DNA from: Metellina segmentata
Taxonomy: Eukaryota > Arthropoda > Arachnida > Araneae > Tetragnathidae
NCBI GenBank assembly: GCA_947359465.1
Contig: OX375879.1
Span: 117,646,557 to 117,710,556 of the forward strand
Direction of reading: 5' to 3'
DNA length: 64,000 bases
The position numbers were made by a program, and so were the translations under genes. Under the pieces are notes generated by a model that was not told the origin of the DNA, searched no databases, and saw nothing but the letters and a program-made list of their open reading frames with translations. Shown piece by piece: positions 34,421-45,313 of the stretch (position 1 is the stretch's first letter; every line of letters starts with the position of its first letter).

Positions 34421-37400
34421 CAGTTCAAGGGGTGACCATGAAAAGTAAGACGTTACGAAGCGTGTCCTTGATTTCAGATTTAGAGGATAAGTATAGCGTC
34501 CTGAAGACAAAGAATGACCATACAAGACATAAACTGTGGACCGAGTGAGGAGGCTCCGGGAAAAGCGGAGCAGTTCAAGGGGTGACCATGAAAAGTAAGA
34601 CGTTACGAAGCGTGTCCTTGATTTCAGATTTAGAGGATAAGTATAGCGCCTGAAGACAAAGAATGCCCATACAAGACATAAACTGTGGACCGAGTGAGGA
34701 GGCTCCGGGAAAAGCGGAGCAGTTCAAGGGGTGACCATGAAAAGTAAGACGTTACGAAACGTGTCCTTGATTTCAGATTTAGAGGATAAGTATAGCGCCT
34801 GAAGACAAAGAATGCCCATACAAGACATAAACTGTGGACCGAGTGAGGAGGCTCCGGGAAAAGCGGAGCAGTTCAAGGGGTGACCATGAAAAGTAAGACG
34901 TTACGAAGCGTGTCCTTGATTTCAGATTTAGAGGATAAGTATAGCGCCTGAAGACAAAGAATGCCCATACAAGACATAAACTGTGGACCGAGTGAGGAGG
35001 CTCCGGGAAAAGCGGAGCAGTTCAAGGGGTGACCATGAAAAGTAAGACGTTACGAAACGTGTCCTTGATTTCAGATTTAGAGGATAAGTATAGCGCCTGA
35101 AGACAAAGAATGCCCATACAAGACATAAACTGTGGACCGAGTGAGGAGGCTCCGGGAAAAGCGGAGCAGTTCAAGGGGTGACCATGAAAAGTAAGACGTT
35201 ACGAAGCGTGTCCTTGATTTCAGATTTAGAGGATAAGTATAGCGCCTGAAGACAGAGAATGCCCATACAAGACATAAACTGTGGACCGAGTGAGGAGGCT
35301 CCGGGAAAAGCGGAGCAGTTCAAGGGGTGACCATGAAAAGTAAGACGTTACGAAACGAGTCCTTGATTTCAGATTTAGAGGATAAGTATAGCGCCTGAAG
35401 ACAAAGAATGCCCATACAAGACATAAACTGTGGACCGAGTGAGGAGGCTCCGGGAAAAGCGGAGCAGTTCAAGGGGTGACCATGAAAAGTAAGACGTTAC
35501 GAAACATGTCCTTGATTTCAGATTTAGAGGATAAGTATAGCGCCTGAAGACAAAGAATGCCCATACAAGACATAAACTGTGGACCGAGTGAGGAGGCTCC
35601 GGGAAAAGCGGAGCAGTTCAAGGGGTGACCATGAAAAGTAAGACGTTACGAAGCGTGTCCTTGATTTCAGATTTAGAGGATAAGTATAGCGCCTGAAGAC
35701 AAAGAATGCCCATACAAGACATAAACTGTGGACCGAGTGAGGAGGCTCCGGGAAAAGCGGAGCAGTTCAAGGGGTGACCATGAAAAGTAAGACGTTACGA
35801 AACGAGTCCTTGATTTCAGATTTAGAGGATAAGTATAGCGCCTGAAGACAAAGAATGCCCATACAAGACATAAACTGTGGACCGAGTGAGGAGGCTCCGG
35901 GAAAAGCGGAGCAGTTCAAGGGGTGACCATGAAAAGTAAGACGTTACGAAACATGTCCTTGATTTCAGATTTAGAGGATAAGTATAGCGCCTGAAGACAA
36001 AGAATGCCCATACAAGACATAAACTGTGGACCGAGTGAGGAGGCTCCGGGAAAAGCGGAGCAGTTCAAGGGGTGACCATGAAAAGTAAGACGTTACGAAG
36101 CGTGTCCTTGATTTCAGATTTAGAGGATAAGTATAGCGCCTGAAGACAAAGAATGCCCATACAAGACATAAACTGTGGACCGAGTGAGGAGGCTCCGGGA
36201 AAAGCGGAGCAGTTCAAGGGGTGACCATGAAAAGTAAGACGTTACGAAGCGTGTCCTTGATTTCAGATTTAGAGGATAAGTATAGCGTCCTGAAGACAAA
36301 GAATGACCATACAAGACATAAACTGTGGACCGAGTGAGGAGGCTCCGGGAAAAGCGGAGCAGTTCAAGGGGTGACCATGAAAAGTAAGACGTTACGAAGC
36401 GTGTCCTTGATTTCAGATTTAGAGGATAAGTATAGCGCCTGAAGACAAAGAATGCCCATACAAGACATAAACTGTGGACCGAGTGAGGAGGCTCCGGGAA
36501 AAGCGGAGCAGTTCAAGGGGTGACCATGAAAAGTAAGACGTTACGAAACGTGTCCTTGATTTCAGATTTAGAGGATAAGTATAGCGCCTGAAGACAAAGA
36601 ATGCCCATACAAGACATAAACTGTGGACCGAGTGAGGAGGCTCCGGGAAAAGCGGAGCAGTTCAAGGGGTGACCATGAAAAGTAAGACGTTACGAAGCGT
36701 GTCCTTGATTTCAGATTTAGAGGATAAGTATAGCGCCTGAAGACAAAGAATGCCCATACAAGACATAAACTGTGGACCGAGTGAGGAGGCTCCGGGAAAA
36801 GCGGAGCAGTTCAAGGGGTGACCATGAAAAGTAAGACGTTACGAAACGTGTCCTTGATTTCAGATTTAGAGGATAAGTATAGCGCCTGAAGACAAAGAAT
36901 GCCCATACAAGACATAAACTGTGGACCGAGTGAGGAGGCTCCGGGAAAAGCGGAGCAGTTCAAGGGGTGACCATGAAAAGTAAGACGTTACGAAGCGTGT
37001 CCTTGATTTCAGATTTAGAGGATAAGTATAGCGCCTGAAGACAGAGAATGCCCATACAAGACATAAACTGTGGACCGAGTGAGGAGGCTCCGGGAAAAGC
37101 GGAGCAGTTCAAGGGGTGACCATGAAAAGTAAGACGTTACGAAACGAGTCCTTGATTTCAGATTTAGAGGATAAGTATAGCGCCTGAAGACAAAGAATGC
37201 CCATACAAGACATAAACTGTGGACCGAGTGAGGAGGCTCCGGGAAAAGCGGAGCAGTTCAAGGGGTGACCATGAAAAGTAAGACGTTACGAAACATGTCC
37301 TTGATTTCAGATTTAGAGGATAAGTATAGCGCCTGAAGACAAAGAATGCCCATACAAGACATAAACTGTGGACCGAGTGAGGAGGCTCCGGGAAAAGCGG

Positions 37401-38138
37401 AGCAGTTCAAGGGGTGACCATGAAAAGTAAGACGTTACGAAGCGTGTCCTTGATTTCAGATTTAGAGGATAAGTATAGCGCCTGAAGACAAAGAATGCCC
37501 ATACAAGACATAAACTGTGGACCGAGTGAGGAGGCTCCGGGAAAAGCGGAGCAGTTCAAGGGGTGACCATGAAAAGTAAGACGTTACGAAACGAGTCCTT
37601 GATTTCAGATTTAGAGGATAAGTATAGCGCCTGAAGACAAAGAATGCCCATACAAGACATAAACTGTGGACCGAGTGAGGAGGCTCCGGGAAAAGCGGAG
37701 CAGTTCAAGGGGTGACCATGAAAAGTAAGACGTTACGAAACATGTCCTTGATTTCAGATTTAGAGGATAAGTATAGCGCCTGAAGACAAAGAATGCCCAT
37801 ACAAGACATAAACTGTGGACCGAGTGAGGAGGCTCCGGGAAAAGCGGAGCAGTTCAAGGGGTGACCATGAAAAGTAAGACGTTACGAAGCGTGTCCTTGA
37901 TTTCAGATTTAGAGGATAAGTATAGCGCCTGAAGACAAAGAATGCCCATACAAGACATAAACTGTGGACCGAGTGAGGAGGCTCCGGGAAAAGCGGAGCA
38001 GTTCAAGGGGTGACCATGAAAAGTAAGACGTTACGAAGCGTGTCCTTGATTTCAGATTTAGAGGATAAGTATAGCGTCCTGAAGACAAAGAATGCCCATA
38101 CAAGACATAAACTGTGGACCGAGTGAGGAGGCTCCGGG
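34421..38138. repeat. satellite B: 25 tandem copies of a 149-bp unit, containing an exact 12-unit block duplication
   Basis: The unit runs from CAGTTCAAGGGGTGACCATG to GGCTCCGGGAAAAGCGGAG, with starts at 34421, 34571, 34720, 34869 and so on. It is less AT-rich than its surroundings. Variant tags (GAAGCG, GAAACGTG, GAAACGAG, GAAACATG; CGTCCTG versus CGCCTG; ACAGAG versus ACAAAG) fall in the same order in units 1-12 and 13-24, with unit 13 starting at 36210 and unit 25 at 37999, each 1,789 bp apart. The one 150-bp unit heads each block. Within a block, units 2-5 form dimers and units 6-11 form two trimers. A 149-bp period breaks any reading frame, so the short frames inside are by-products. Confidence 0.96.
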
Positions 38139-38207
38139 AGCGCGTGGTAGGGGTCCGCAATATGTTGAAATTCTGCTTTGCTCGGCGAGATTTGGGCAGT
38201 GTATCTT

Positions 38208-38885
38208 TGGGCGCCTTCACACGAAGGAGATCGATCGCTCAGACCGGTCTGAAGACGACGGAACTTGCATAGAAATCATAGGAGCACTTCACACGAGAAG
38301 ACTAGCAGGAAACCATTACGAGAGACTAATAAATAGTCACCGAGGAAGTTCAGTCGCCGGCGACTTTTTTATGTCGTGGTTTATTTTATTCGAGAAACAA
38401 AACAAAAGAGCTTTTATATTCTCTAGTACAAGTTTATATATTCGCGATCGTTAAAGATAGAGTAAAAATGTCAACGGATTTGAAATCTGCGGAAAAGTTT
38501 ACACAAGATCGATACCTTAAATGTGATTTTCTTTAAATAAATAATATTTCTATTGTAACTTTTATATTTACGTCAAATGCGGCTAAATTCGTATTGCGAA
38601 AATTTAAAAGTTGGAATTGAAATTTATTTATTTAAAGAAAATCCCATTTAAAGTATCGATCTGATGTAAAATTTTCCGCAGTTTTCAAATCCGTTTAAAT
38701 TTTCAATCTGTCTTTAACGATGCTGATTTTACAAAATAAACCTAAACAATTCCAGTCAAAATTTTTGTTTTGTTTCTCTTCGCTCAAATAGTTTATGCGC
38801 AGGAAATGAATCTGTAAACATTTCCTGGTGTCAATATCAAGCGACCGGTCTAAGAGATCGATCTCCTTTGGAATTCATGTAGTGA
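38208..38885. repeat. palindromic (foldback) element, family F, copy 2
   Basis: Outer arms: AAGGAGATCGATCGCTCAGA at about 38225, mirrored by AGACCGGTCG/ GATCGATCTCCTT ending near 38873. Inner arms match copy 1: ATTCGAGAAACAAAACAAA (38379) against TTTGTTTTGTTTCTCTTCGC (about 38768). AT-rich centre, no protein. It starts within 100 bp of the right edge of satellite B. Confidence 0.65.
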
Positions 38886-39104
38886 GGACAGCGTTTGTCT
38901 GGTGTGGTGTTTTTATAAAGCATTCGAACTACATTATAATCACAGGCCAATTGATTTTAATTGATGCCAACAAAATTATCCTTCACTATTAATATTAAAC
39001 TGATATTTGTGTTGAATATTCACACAATTTGATCAAACTTTCTCTGTCTACTTTTTCACCAATAGCGCTTTGTGTTGATCCATTGCGTTTTGAATTAAAA
39101 ATAT

Positions 39105-39405
39105 CCGGTCTGGTGGTTAAGGTGTTAGCCTCTAGATCGGAAGGTTCCTGGTTCGACTTCGGGTCAGTGCATGGATATTTGTAAGAGTATGGTGTAGAGG
39201 GGCACCATAAATCTGTCGTGGTCGAAAAGTCCGAACGTTAGGTTGGTGTGGAAGTCTGAAGAGTGGGGTGCCAGCTCAGGTGTTGCCTCGTCATCTGACC
39301 GTGGTTCAAAGTGGTGTGTTCCTCGGATCTTTCCCCAAGGGGATTGTTACCGGACCGTCGTCAGTAGCCCGTTGTGTTACTCTAATACGACGCTTATTAA
39401 AACAA
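39105..39405 (+). repeat. SINE type 1, moderately diverged
   Basis: Head CTGGTGGTTAAGGTGTTAGC and GGTTCCTGGTTCGACTTCGG, body with GTGGGGTGCCAGCTCAGGTG and CATCTGACCGTGGTTCAAAG, tail TACGACGCTTATTAAAAC. No clear target duplication. Confidence 0.8.
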
Positions 39406-39534
39406 TTACCTATATTAGATCGGAGTATTCAAGTCAAAACTACGTTGTGTGTCCCAGACGCAACCAATCAATTTCTCCCTGGATATTACGATAATTTCCT
39501 CATTGGAGTGAAAATTTTTCTAAGACAGCAAGTA

Positions 39535-39762
39535 GGTATTTTTTTTATCAACGTCGCATTGGCGCAACACAACGGACTATCGGTGACTATCCGCGATCAA
39601 TCCCAAAGTGAAACATCCGGGGGAAATACCTCATGCTTTTGAACCACGGTCAGATGAAGAGGCAATACCTGAGTAGGATCCCCACTCTCCACATTTCCAC
39701 ACACACACTAATGTGAGGACACTTAAGACCCCGACAGATTTAACGTGCACCATCCCCCTCTA
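39535..39762 (-). repeat. SINE body/tail, minus strand
   Basis: AACGTCGCATTGGCGCAACA, GAACCACGGTCAGATGAAGA and GATTTAACGTGCACCATCCC in reverse orientation. The head is missing. Confidence 0.75.
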
Positions 39763-40108
39763 GTTCCAGTTCCATTGAATTGGGGGCACACTTCCCTCCG
39801 TGACACCCCGTTTTGGAGTTTACCAGATTTTGCTTCAGGAGCGAGGAAGGTATGAAAGCAGAGAGGAACAGACCTTTTGACACTCCGCTTGAAAGGTCCA
39901 TTGCCGCCTTGATTGGCTAAGCCAGGACATGAACGTGATCGGTCCAATGGATTCGGTGGACAATTGTCCCTGGAGACCTACTCCGTAACCCGAAGGTTTC
40001 TTCTTAGCACTCATCCCATAAGACGGTTGATTATTCATTCGGGTTACACCTCCCCTTCAAAATAATAACCTGCATTTGCCTCCACCCACTAAGCCACAGC
40101 ACATACAT
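39763..40108. other. unassigned island, possible coding debris
   Basis: A 67-codon minus-strand frame (39835-40038) and an overlapping 74-codon frame are open, without recognised motif. The sequence is not repeated elsewhere in the window. Confidence 0.35.
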
Positions 40109-40116
40109 CTTTGGGC

Positions 40117-40657
40117 TAGAGTGCCTATATAATAAGAGTGGCGACAAGGGACCAAATTTGGCCCATTGCGCATGCGCGGCAGCCATTTTTCTACCAGAAT
40201 CGTCTCAAAGAAGGTTGCTGGGCGAATTAATATATCATATCAAGGAGAACAAAAAGCATATGATTGTTATACTATGGATACATTCGGTATAAATGAATCA
40301 TATAAACGCTCAATTACATGCGTAATTGATGAGATGAATGGCACAACGCGCTAACTTAGATTGCCGGAAACACCACGTTGTTCAAAAAAAGCTATTTACC
40401 TAAAAAGTTTTCAAATTTATACTGACAAAACACTAAAATAATAATAAATAAATAGTCTAGAACACGAAATGGAACATGAATAAGCTATATTTTCTTTTTT
40501 ATTTAATGTGAACACGTTTTTCTCGAACACACACAAAAAGTTCCCATGCTAAGTCTACGGGAGCTAGGAAAAGACCGCCTCGGGCGGTAGAAAAGGTCTC
40601 TAAGCCAATCATAAAGTGTTTCCCGTATGTCGCCACTCTTATTATATAGGCACTCTA
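40117..40657. mobile_element. hAT-type MITE (TAGAGTGCC ends), copy 1, with perfect TSD
   Basis: Ends TAGAGTGCCTATATAATAAG and its inverse; the inverted match extends about 30 bp through GTGGCGACA. Perfect 8-bp duplication CTTTGGGC at 40109-40116 and 40658-40665. The 8-bp duplication and TAG start fit hAT; P elements also make 8 bp. A 62-codon open frame (40166-40354) is preserved in the second copy at 43367-43951. Confidence 0.9.
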
Positions 40658-40665
40658 CTTTGGGC

Positions 40666-41100
40666 TAAGATGCTTTGCCTAGTTCCGAAGTGGTACAAGT
40701 ACTCATCACGTCCCTCTACGGGCCTCCAGAAAAGACCTTCTCAAGCCAACAGTCAACGCATCATCACACTACTGCTAGAAATTACCTAACAAACACACCT
40801 TATATCGACAAGAGTTGGGGGGTTGGAGAGTTAGGGTAAACGTGGGGGCGTAAGTTTTCCAGTCACAGATTTGTCCAAAGCCAGGAGGGCCTGGTGATAC
40901 AGTGGGTGTTGTGAGTGTACACGACAGGCCTTTGGTTGTAATTGAACTCGCAACTCTCCGTGTGTTAATACGTTACTCTTCCGACCAGGCTACCGCGATC
41001 CTTCAAAAAATCGGGAGTTTGTACACTACGGTCTGGTTGGAATCGAATTCGCGACCCTACAATTGCTAATCCTCTACTCTTTCATTCTACCTACCTCGGC
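40666..41100 (-). repeat. SINE type 2 head fragments, minus strand
   Basis: Two separate reverse-strand heads: TTGTAATTGAACTCGCAACT with CCGACCAGGCTACCGCGATC near 40935-41000, and TGGAATCGAATTCGCGACCC near 41037-41060. Between 40666 and 40850 nothing is recognised. Confidence 0.55.
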
Positions 41101-41820
41101 CCTGTAAGATGGTTATGATGTGATTATTGTCAATTGTTATAGCCTATCATTAGCTTATCATGCTAGAGCTTTTATAGCCTATCATTGGTGAAGGTTTCCA
41201 GTCATGATTTGCAATTCTTGAGCGTTGTGATGAGAATAAAATGGTAGGCAAAAGAAGAATGACGAGGAACTAAAATGAAGATCAACCTCTAGATATAAAC
41301 CACCAATCCCTAAACATAAATTGTCTCTGAAACTATGGAAGAAGAAAAAATTGCCAGACGGTCTGAACGATAGTTTCAGACCCGATTTATCACAGCCGAT
41401 CTGTCTTGAGTTAAGATCAGTCAATAAATATATCCGTTTAATTCCCTCGTAAAATTGGCTGCCGTCCGATTGGCCATCCATCAAGTCCCGGTCTGGCACA
41501 TCCCCCAAGGGGACCGACCATCTGTTTGGGCCCCAAACCGTGAGCGATAGCCAGAGATGGAGGGGTCAGTGGTTGAGATAGTCGCTCACAGGGCGACCGG
41601 TGCATTAGGACCATTAAGGCCGAGATTTCTTTATTACGGGCGAAATGAGGTGGAAAGGTTTTTATTTCGCTGGACAGCGATGGTGGAGAGGTGCAAGAAC
41701 TGCTGTTGGTCGCGTTTCAGGTTGCAGTGGTTTTCGGCCTATAGGGCGCGAGCCAAGGATAGGCTATGAAATGTATTCGTTAAGTAAATTGCTTTATTTT
41801 CAGTTATAATTTCAATTTAC
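41100..41820. other. unannotated stretch with a GC-richer segment
   Basis: At 41160-41500 a minus-strand frame of 108 codons and at 41557-41769 a plus-strand frame of 70 codons are open, neither with a recognised motif. Confidence 0.4.
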
Positions 41821-41824
41821 AAGG

Positions 41825-41970
41825 GTGCTTGTGGTTCTCCAGTTGGCAGAGTAATGGACTAGCAATACAAGGATTGCGAGTTCGAATCCAACAAAAGACC
41901 GTCATGTACGAAGGGAGATGGTGCACGTTAAACCTGTCATGGCTCTTAATACCCGCCTATCTCAATTCAG
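41825..41970 (+). repeat. SINE type 2 head and 5' body, target of the next SINE
   Basis: GTTCTCCAGTTGGCAGAGTA and GCGAGTTCGAATCCAACAAA give the head; the copy stops at the target duplication CTCAATTCAG of the SINE at 41971-42300. Confidence 0.75.
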
Positions 41971-42300
41971 GTAATTGGTAATTTTTAGTTAACGTCGTAC
42001 TAGAGCTACACAACGGGCTATTGACTACGGTCCGGGATCAGTCCCTTAAGGGAACGATCCGAGGACAACACCTCGTAATTTTGAACCACGGTCAGATGAC
42101 GAAGCAACACCTGAGCTGGCCCCCCACTCTCCAAACTTCCACACCAACCCAACGTGAGGACTTTCGGCCACGACAGATTTAAGGTGCACCAGCCGCCTCT
42201 ACACCATACGATTACAAACATCCATGCCCGGACCCGGATTCGAACCAGGAACCTTCCGATCTAGAGGCTAACACCTTAACCACTATACCGGTTGGTCGGC
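41971..42300 (-). repeat. full-length SINE type 1, minus strand, with TSD
   Basis: Complete 330-bp copy flanked by CTCAATTCAG at 41961-41970 and 42301-42310. Very close to the copies at 4203-4532 and 50152-50485, hence a young subfamily. Confidence 0.93.
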
Positions 42301-42310
42301 CTCAATTCAG

Positions 42311-43147
42311 GAGATAGATATTTAATTAACATCGCACTGTGGCAACACAACTGGCTATTGGCGACGCTCCGGAATCCATCCCAAAGGGAAAAATCCGAGG
42401 ACAACACCCCGTAATTTCGAACCACGGTCAGATGACAAGCTCACACCTGAGCTGGCACCTCAGTCTTCAAACTTCCACACCACGCCAACGTGAAGACATC
42501 TGAGGCCACGACAGATTTAACACGCACCAGCACGTCTTTGGTTGGATTCGAACTCGCGACCCCCTGGTTACTAATCTGTTATGGTGGCTTCACACCAACG
42601 GCGACAGTGACAAAATACATGTTTCTTCGCTATTGCGCATGCGTATTACAAACAAATTTTGTTTCTTCCGGTTTGTCTCTGTCGCTGCGCTTTCAAGTCT
42701 TGGAAAAGTTCAACTTTTGTCTCCGTCGCCATGCCAAAAGCCAATCAGAATAAAGATTGTGACTCTCGCTTCCAGCGTTTTTGTTTTTGTTGACGTTCTA
42801 GCTAAGCTTTCCCTATAGCTTTGGTGTCAGCGAACTATTTCAGTGAAATATACGGAAATACTATGGAAGAAATTTTAATTTCTTTGGCAATCGTCTTCGC
42901 TGTAAAAGGAATTTTGTTAAATGCGGACGTGATCTGTCAGCCATCTTGCAAGAAGAAGAATATAGTCAAATAAATATTTTGCTTTTGAAAAAGATTATGC
43001 GCAAGCGCAAATAAATTCTTGTCGCTCGCGGTGAAAAGGCTTTTTTAACAGCGACAGAGACAAGCAACAAAATGTTGTCTCTCTTTGATACTGTCGCCGT
43101 TGGTGTGGAGCCACCATTACTCTTCCAACCGGGCTACCACGGTTTTG
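42311..43147 (-). repeat. SINE type 2, minus strand, split by a Harbinger-type MITE
   Basis: Tail, body and most of the head lie at 42311-42581 (TTAATTAACATCGCACTGTG ... TTGGATTCGAACTCGCGACC); the rest of the head (CTCTTCCAACCGGGCTACCA) resumes at 43120. The two parts join without loss once the insert at 42582-43116 and one TTA are removed. Confidence 0.82.
42582..43116. mobile_element. PIF/Harbinger-type MITE with TTA TSD
   Basis: Ends TGGTGGCTTCACACCAACGG and, on the other strand, TGGTGGCTCCACACCAACGG: about 27 bp of inverse repeat with one mismatch. Flanked by TTA at 42579-42581 and 43117-43119, the 3-bp target of PIF/Harbinger elements. 535 bp; no transposase. Confidence 0.85.
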
Positions 43148-43179
43148 CCAAAATTTTGGAGTTACCATGGTTGATTTGG

Positions 43180-43362
43180 GGGATTTTATTGTGCAATGGT
43201 CATCGATATTTGGCCAAGATGCGCCAGACACAAGACATACAATATCAAGTAATAGACGGTCACACAATGAAAGTTTTTGCTGCCACAGGAGAGAGAAATA
43301 CACTTAGCGAGGAATGCACCGGTTAGAAATCGAAATGGCCAAGGTTGCTTGAGCAGTGGACA
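43180..43362 (+). repeat. dispersed repeat E, copy 1
   Basis: TTTGGCCAAGATGCGCCAGA, CAATGAAAGTTTTTGCTGCC and GAGAGAAATACACTTAGCGA recur inverted at 53760-53990 with moderate divergence. Class unknown; no protein or clear ends. Confidence 0.6.
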
Positions 43363-43366
43363 CACC

Positions 43367-43951
43367 TAGAGTGCCTATATAATAAGAGTGGCGACAAGGG
43401 ACCAAATTTGGCACAAAGCGCATGCAAGTCAGCCATTTTTCTACCAGAATCGTCTCAAAGAAGGTTGCTGGGCGAATTAATATATCATTTCAAGCAGAAC
43501 AAAAAGCATGTGATTGTTATACTATGGATACATTCGGTATAAATGAATCATATAAACGCTCGATTACATGCGTAATTGATGAGATGGATTGCACAACGCG
43601 TTAACTTAGATTGCGGGAAACACCACGTTGTTAAAAAAAAAGCTATTTACTTAAAAAGTCTTCAAATTTATACTGACCAAACACTAAAATAATAATAAAT
43701 AGACATTCTAGAACACGAAATGGAACATGAATAAGCTATATTTTCTTTTTTATTTAATATTCACACGTTTTTCTCGAACACAAAACGTTCCCATGTTAAG
43801 TCTATGGGAGCTAGGAAAAGACCGCCTCAGGCGATATAAAAAAAAAGCCAATCGGAAAATGTTTAAGCCTATCTATCTATCTACCTTAAATGTCTAAGCC
43901 AATCGGAAAATGTTTCCCGTATGTCGCCACTCCTATTATATAGGCACTCTA
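43367..43951. mobile_element. hAT-type MITE (TAGAGTGCC ends), copy 2, with perfect TSD
   Basis: Same ends as 40117-40657, flanked by a perfect GACACACC at 43359-43366 and 43952-43959. Slightly longer because of a small duplication near 43850-43905 (CCAATCGGAAAATGTTT occurs twice). The 60-codon frame 43422-43604 aligns with that of copy 1 with a few replacements and no shift. Confidence 0.92.
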
Positions 43952-43984
43952 GACACACCTACTGAAACACTACGTCCCCTGGTC

Positions 43985-44180
43985 ATTTTTAATTAACGTC
44001 TTACTAGAGCACCACAACGGGAATTGACAACGGTCCGGGATCTATTCAAGGACAACCTGACGTCATTTTGAACCACGGTCAATGACGAGGCAACACCTGA
44101 GCTGGGACCCCACTCTCCAAACTTCCACACCAACCCAATGTGAGAACTTTCGTCCACGACATATTTAAGGTGCTCCGCTT
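43985..44180 (-). repeat. SINE body/tail, minus strand
   Basis: TTAATTAACGTCTTACTAGA, GAACCACGGTCAATGACGAG and TCCAAACTTCCACACCAACC; ends in a partial body at the GGTGCTCC junction. Confidence 0.75.
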
Positions 44181-44399
44181 TCTTAGGAAACCGAAGCTTA
44201 AGCTGCGAATCACTTCGTGTAATTAAGTACCATAAAACTTATCAACAACACTATACCATGGAAGTAGCACTATACATGTTGAAATAAAGAAAAAAGCAAG
44301 AAACAATATTGGACCAGTGACGTCATTGGACAACCATCATGCACCGCGGCACAGTGTTGCTGGGAAAAGCAGAACTCTGCGGCGAAAAAAGAACCAGCA

Positions 44400-44585
44400 G
44401 GAGAAAAAGCTAATAAATTAATTAAAAAATGTTCTAGATTAGATTTTAAAATTCGGGCTTCGAAGTGCATTTTATCATCTTAAGAGTTCTAAAGGACCTG
44501 TGTGGGACATTTCATGGGTGTACGTGCAACAGATTCGTAAGGACACCTCACACACACAAACACTTCCGTAAGTAATTGTAGAAAA
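44400..44585 (-). mobile_element. fragment of Helitron-like family 2
   Basis: AAAAAATGTTCTAGATTAGA, TTTTAAAATTCGGGCTTCG and CACTTCCGTAAGTAATTGTA match the right-hand part of the 5855-6602 copy. Confidence 0.55.
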
Positions 44586-45020
44586 TAAGGATTATTTATT
44601 AAACTGTTAATAATAATCCTATCAGATTTGTTGTGAGACTGGACTATGATATATTCTTTTAAGACTCAAATATTAATCAGGAAATGGTTAGTCGTTTTAA
44701 GAATACGCATCTGCTTTTTCTAAGGTTTCCGAATTTCTGTGAAGTAATGAATGTCATATTATTCTAATATCTGAAATTTAATTATAATATTCTAGAGGAA
44801 AAGATAACGCATTCTTGCACAAATATTTCGTCAGGAAAAAAATACAATGTCTGTCTAGACACGTTTTTTTCCGCTTTTGCTAGTTTAGGATCTCACTTAT
44901 ACTTTCTAGGAAAGCGATTCCCCTTTTTACCGTGTGAAGTAAGAATCTTTCTAACCTTCTTTATATCGTAATTAACATACGTTCTTTCATATCAAATAGA
45001 ATACGAAAAATAAGATTCTC
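44586..45020. other. unannotated AT-rich stretch
   Basis: Nothing recognised; a short reverse-strand SINE head remnant (TTTTGAACTCGTAAC) follows near 45090. Confidence 0.45.
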
Positions 45021-45139
45021 TTACCGATTACAACATAAGGACGTTTGAGGACACGAAAGATTTCACACCAGCCTCTTTGGGCTGGACCGAGTTTTGAACT
45101 CGTAACAATTAACAAGTTACTTGCATCGACGGACAATGT

Positions 45140-45313
45140 AAGTAGACTGAACATTGCTATTGAGAGGAGTTTCAAAAAGTGTGACCAGCATGTCGAGTAA
45201 TAGTCACGTGAAAAATTGACTTAGTTGACCGATTCGGCATCTCATCACCTAGTTTGGTGATACAACTAGTTTGCTATGCTGTTTTGACCATACCATAACA
45301 TCTTATCATAGGG
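45140..45313 (+). repeat. dispersed repeat D, copy 1 (left part)
   Basis: GAGAGGAGTTTCAAAAAGTG, GTCGAGTAATAGTCACGTG and TCACCTAGTTTGGTGATAC. It continues after 46753 (TATGTGTGAATGTGAATTTT) because a hAT element is inserted. Other copies: 49620-50000, 50675-51415, 54960-55400, 55530-56010. Class unknown. Confidence 0.65.

Noticed and set aside
29978..38138. CRISPR-like arrays
   Set aside because: The repeats are contiguous 141- and 149-bp units with no unique spacers, in eukaryotic DNA; they are satellites.
36120..38220. Open frames of 64 and 103 codons on the minus strand in satellite B, and the 83-codon frame at 34297-34548
   Set aside because: They arise from the repeat unit; a 149-bp period shifts the frame at every unit, so no protein can be maintained.
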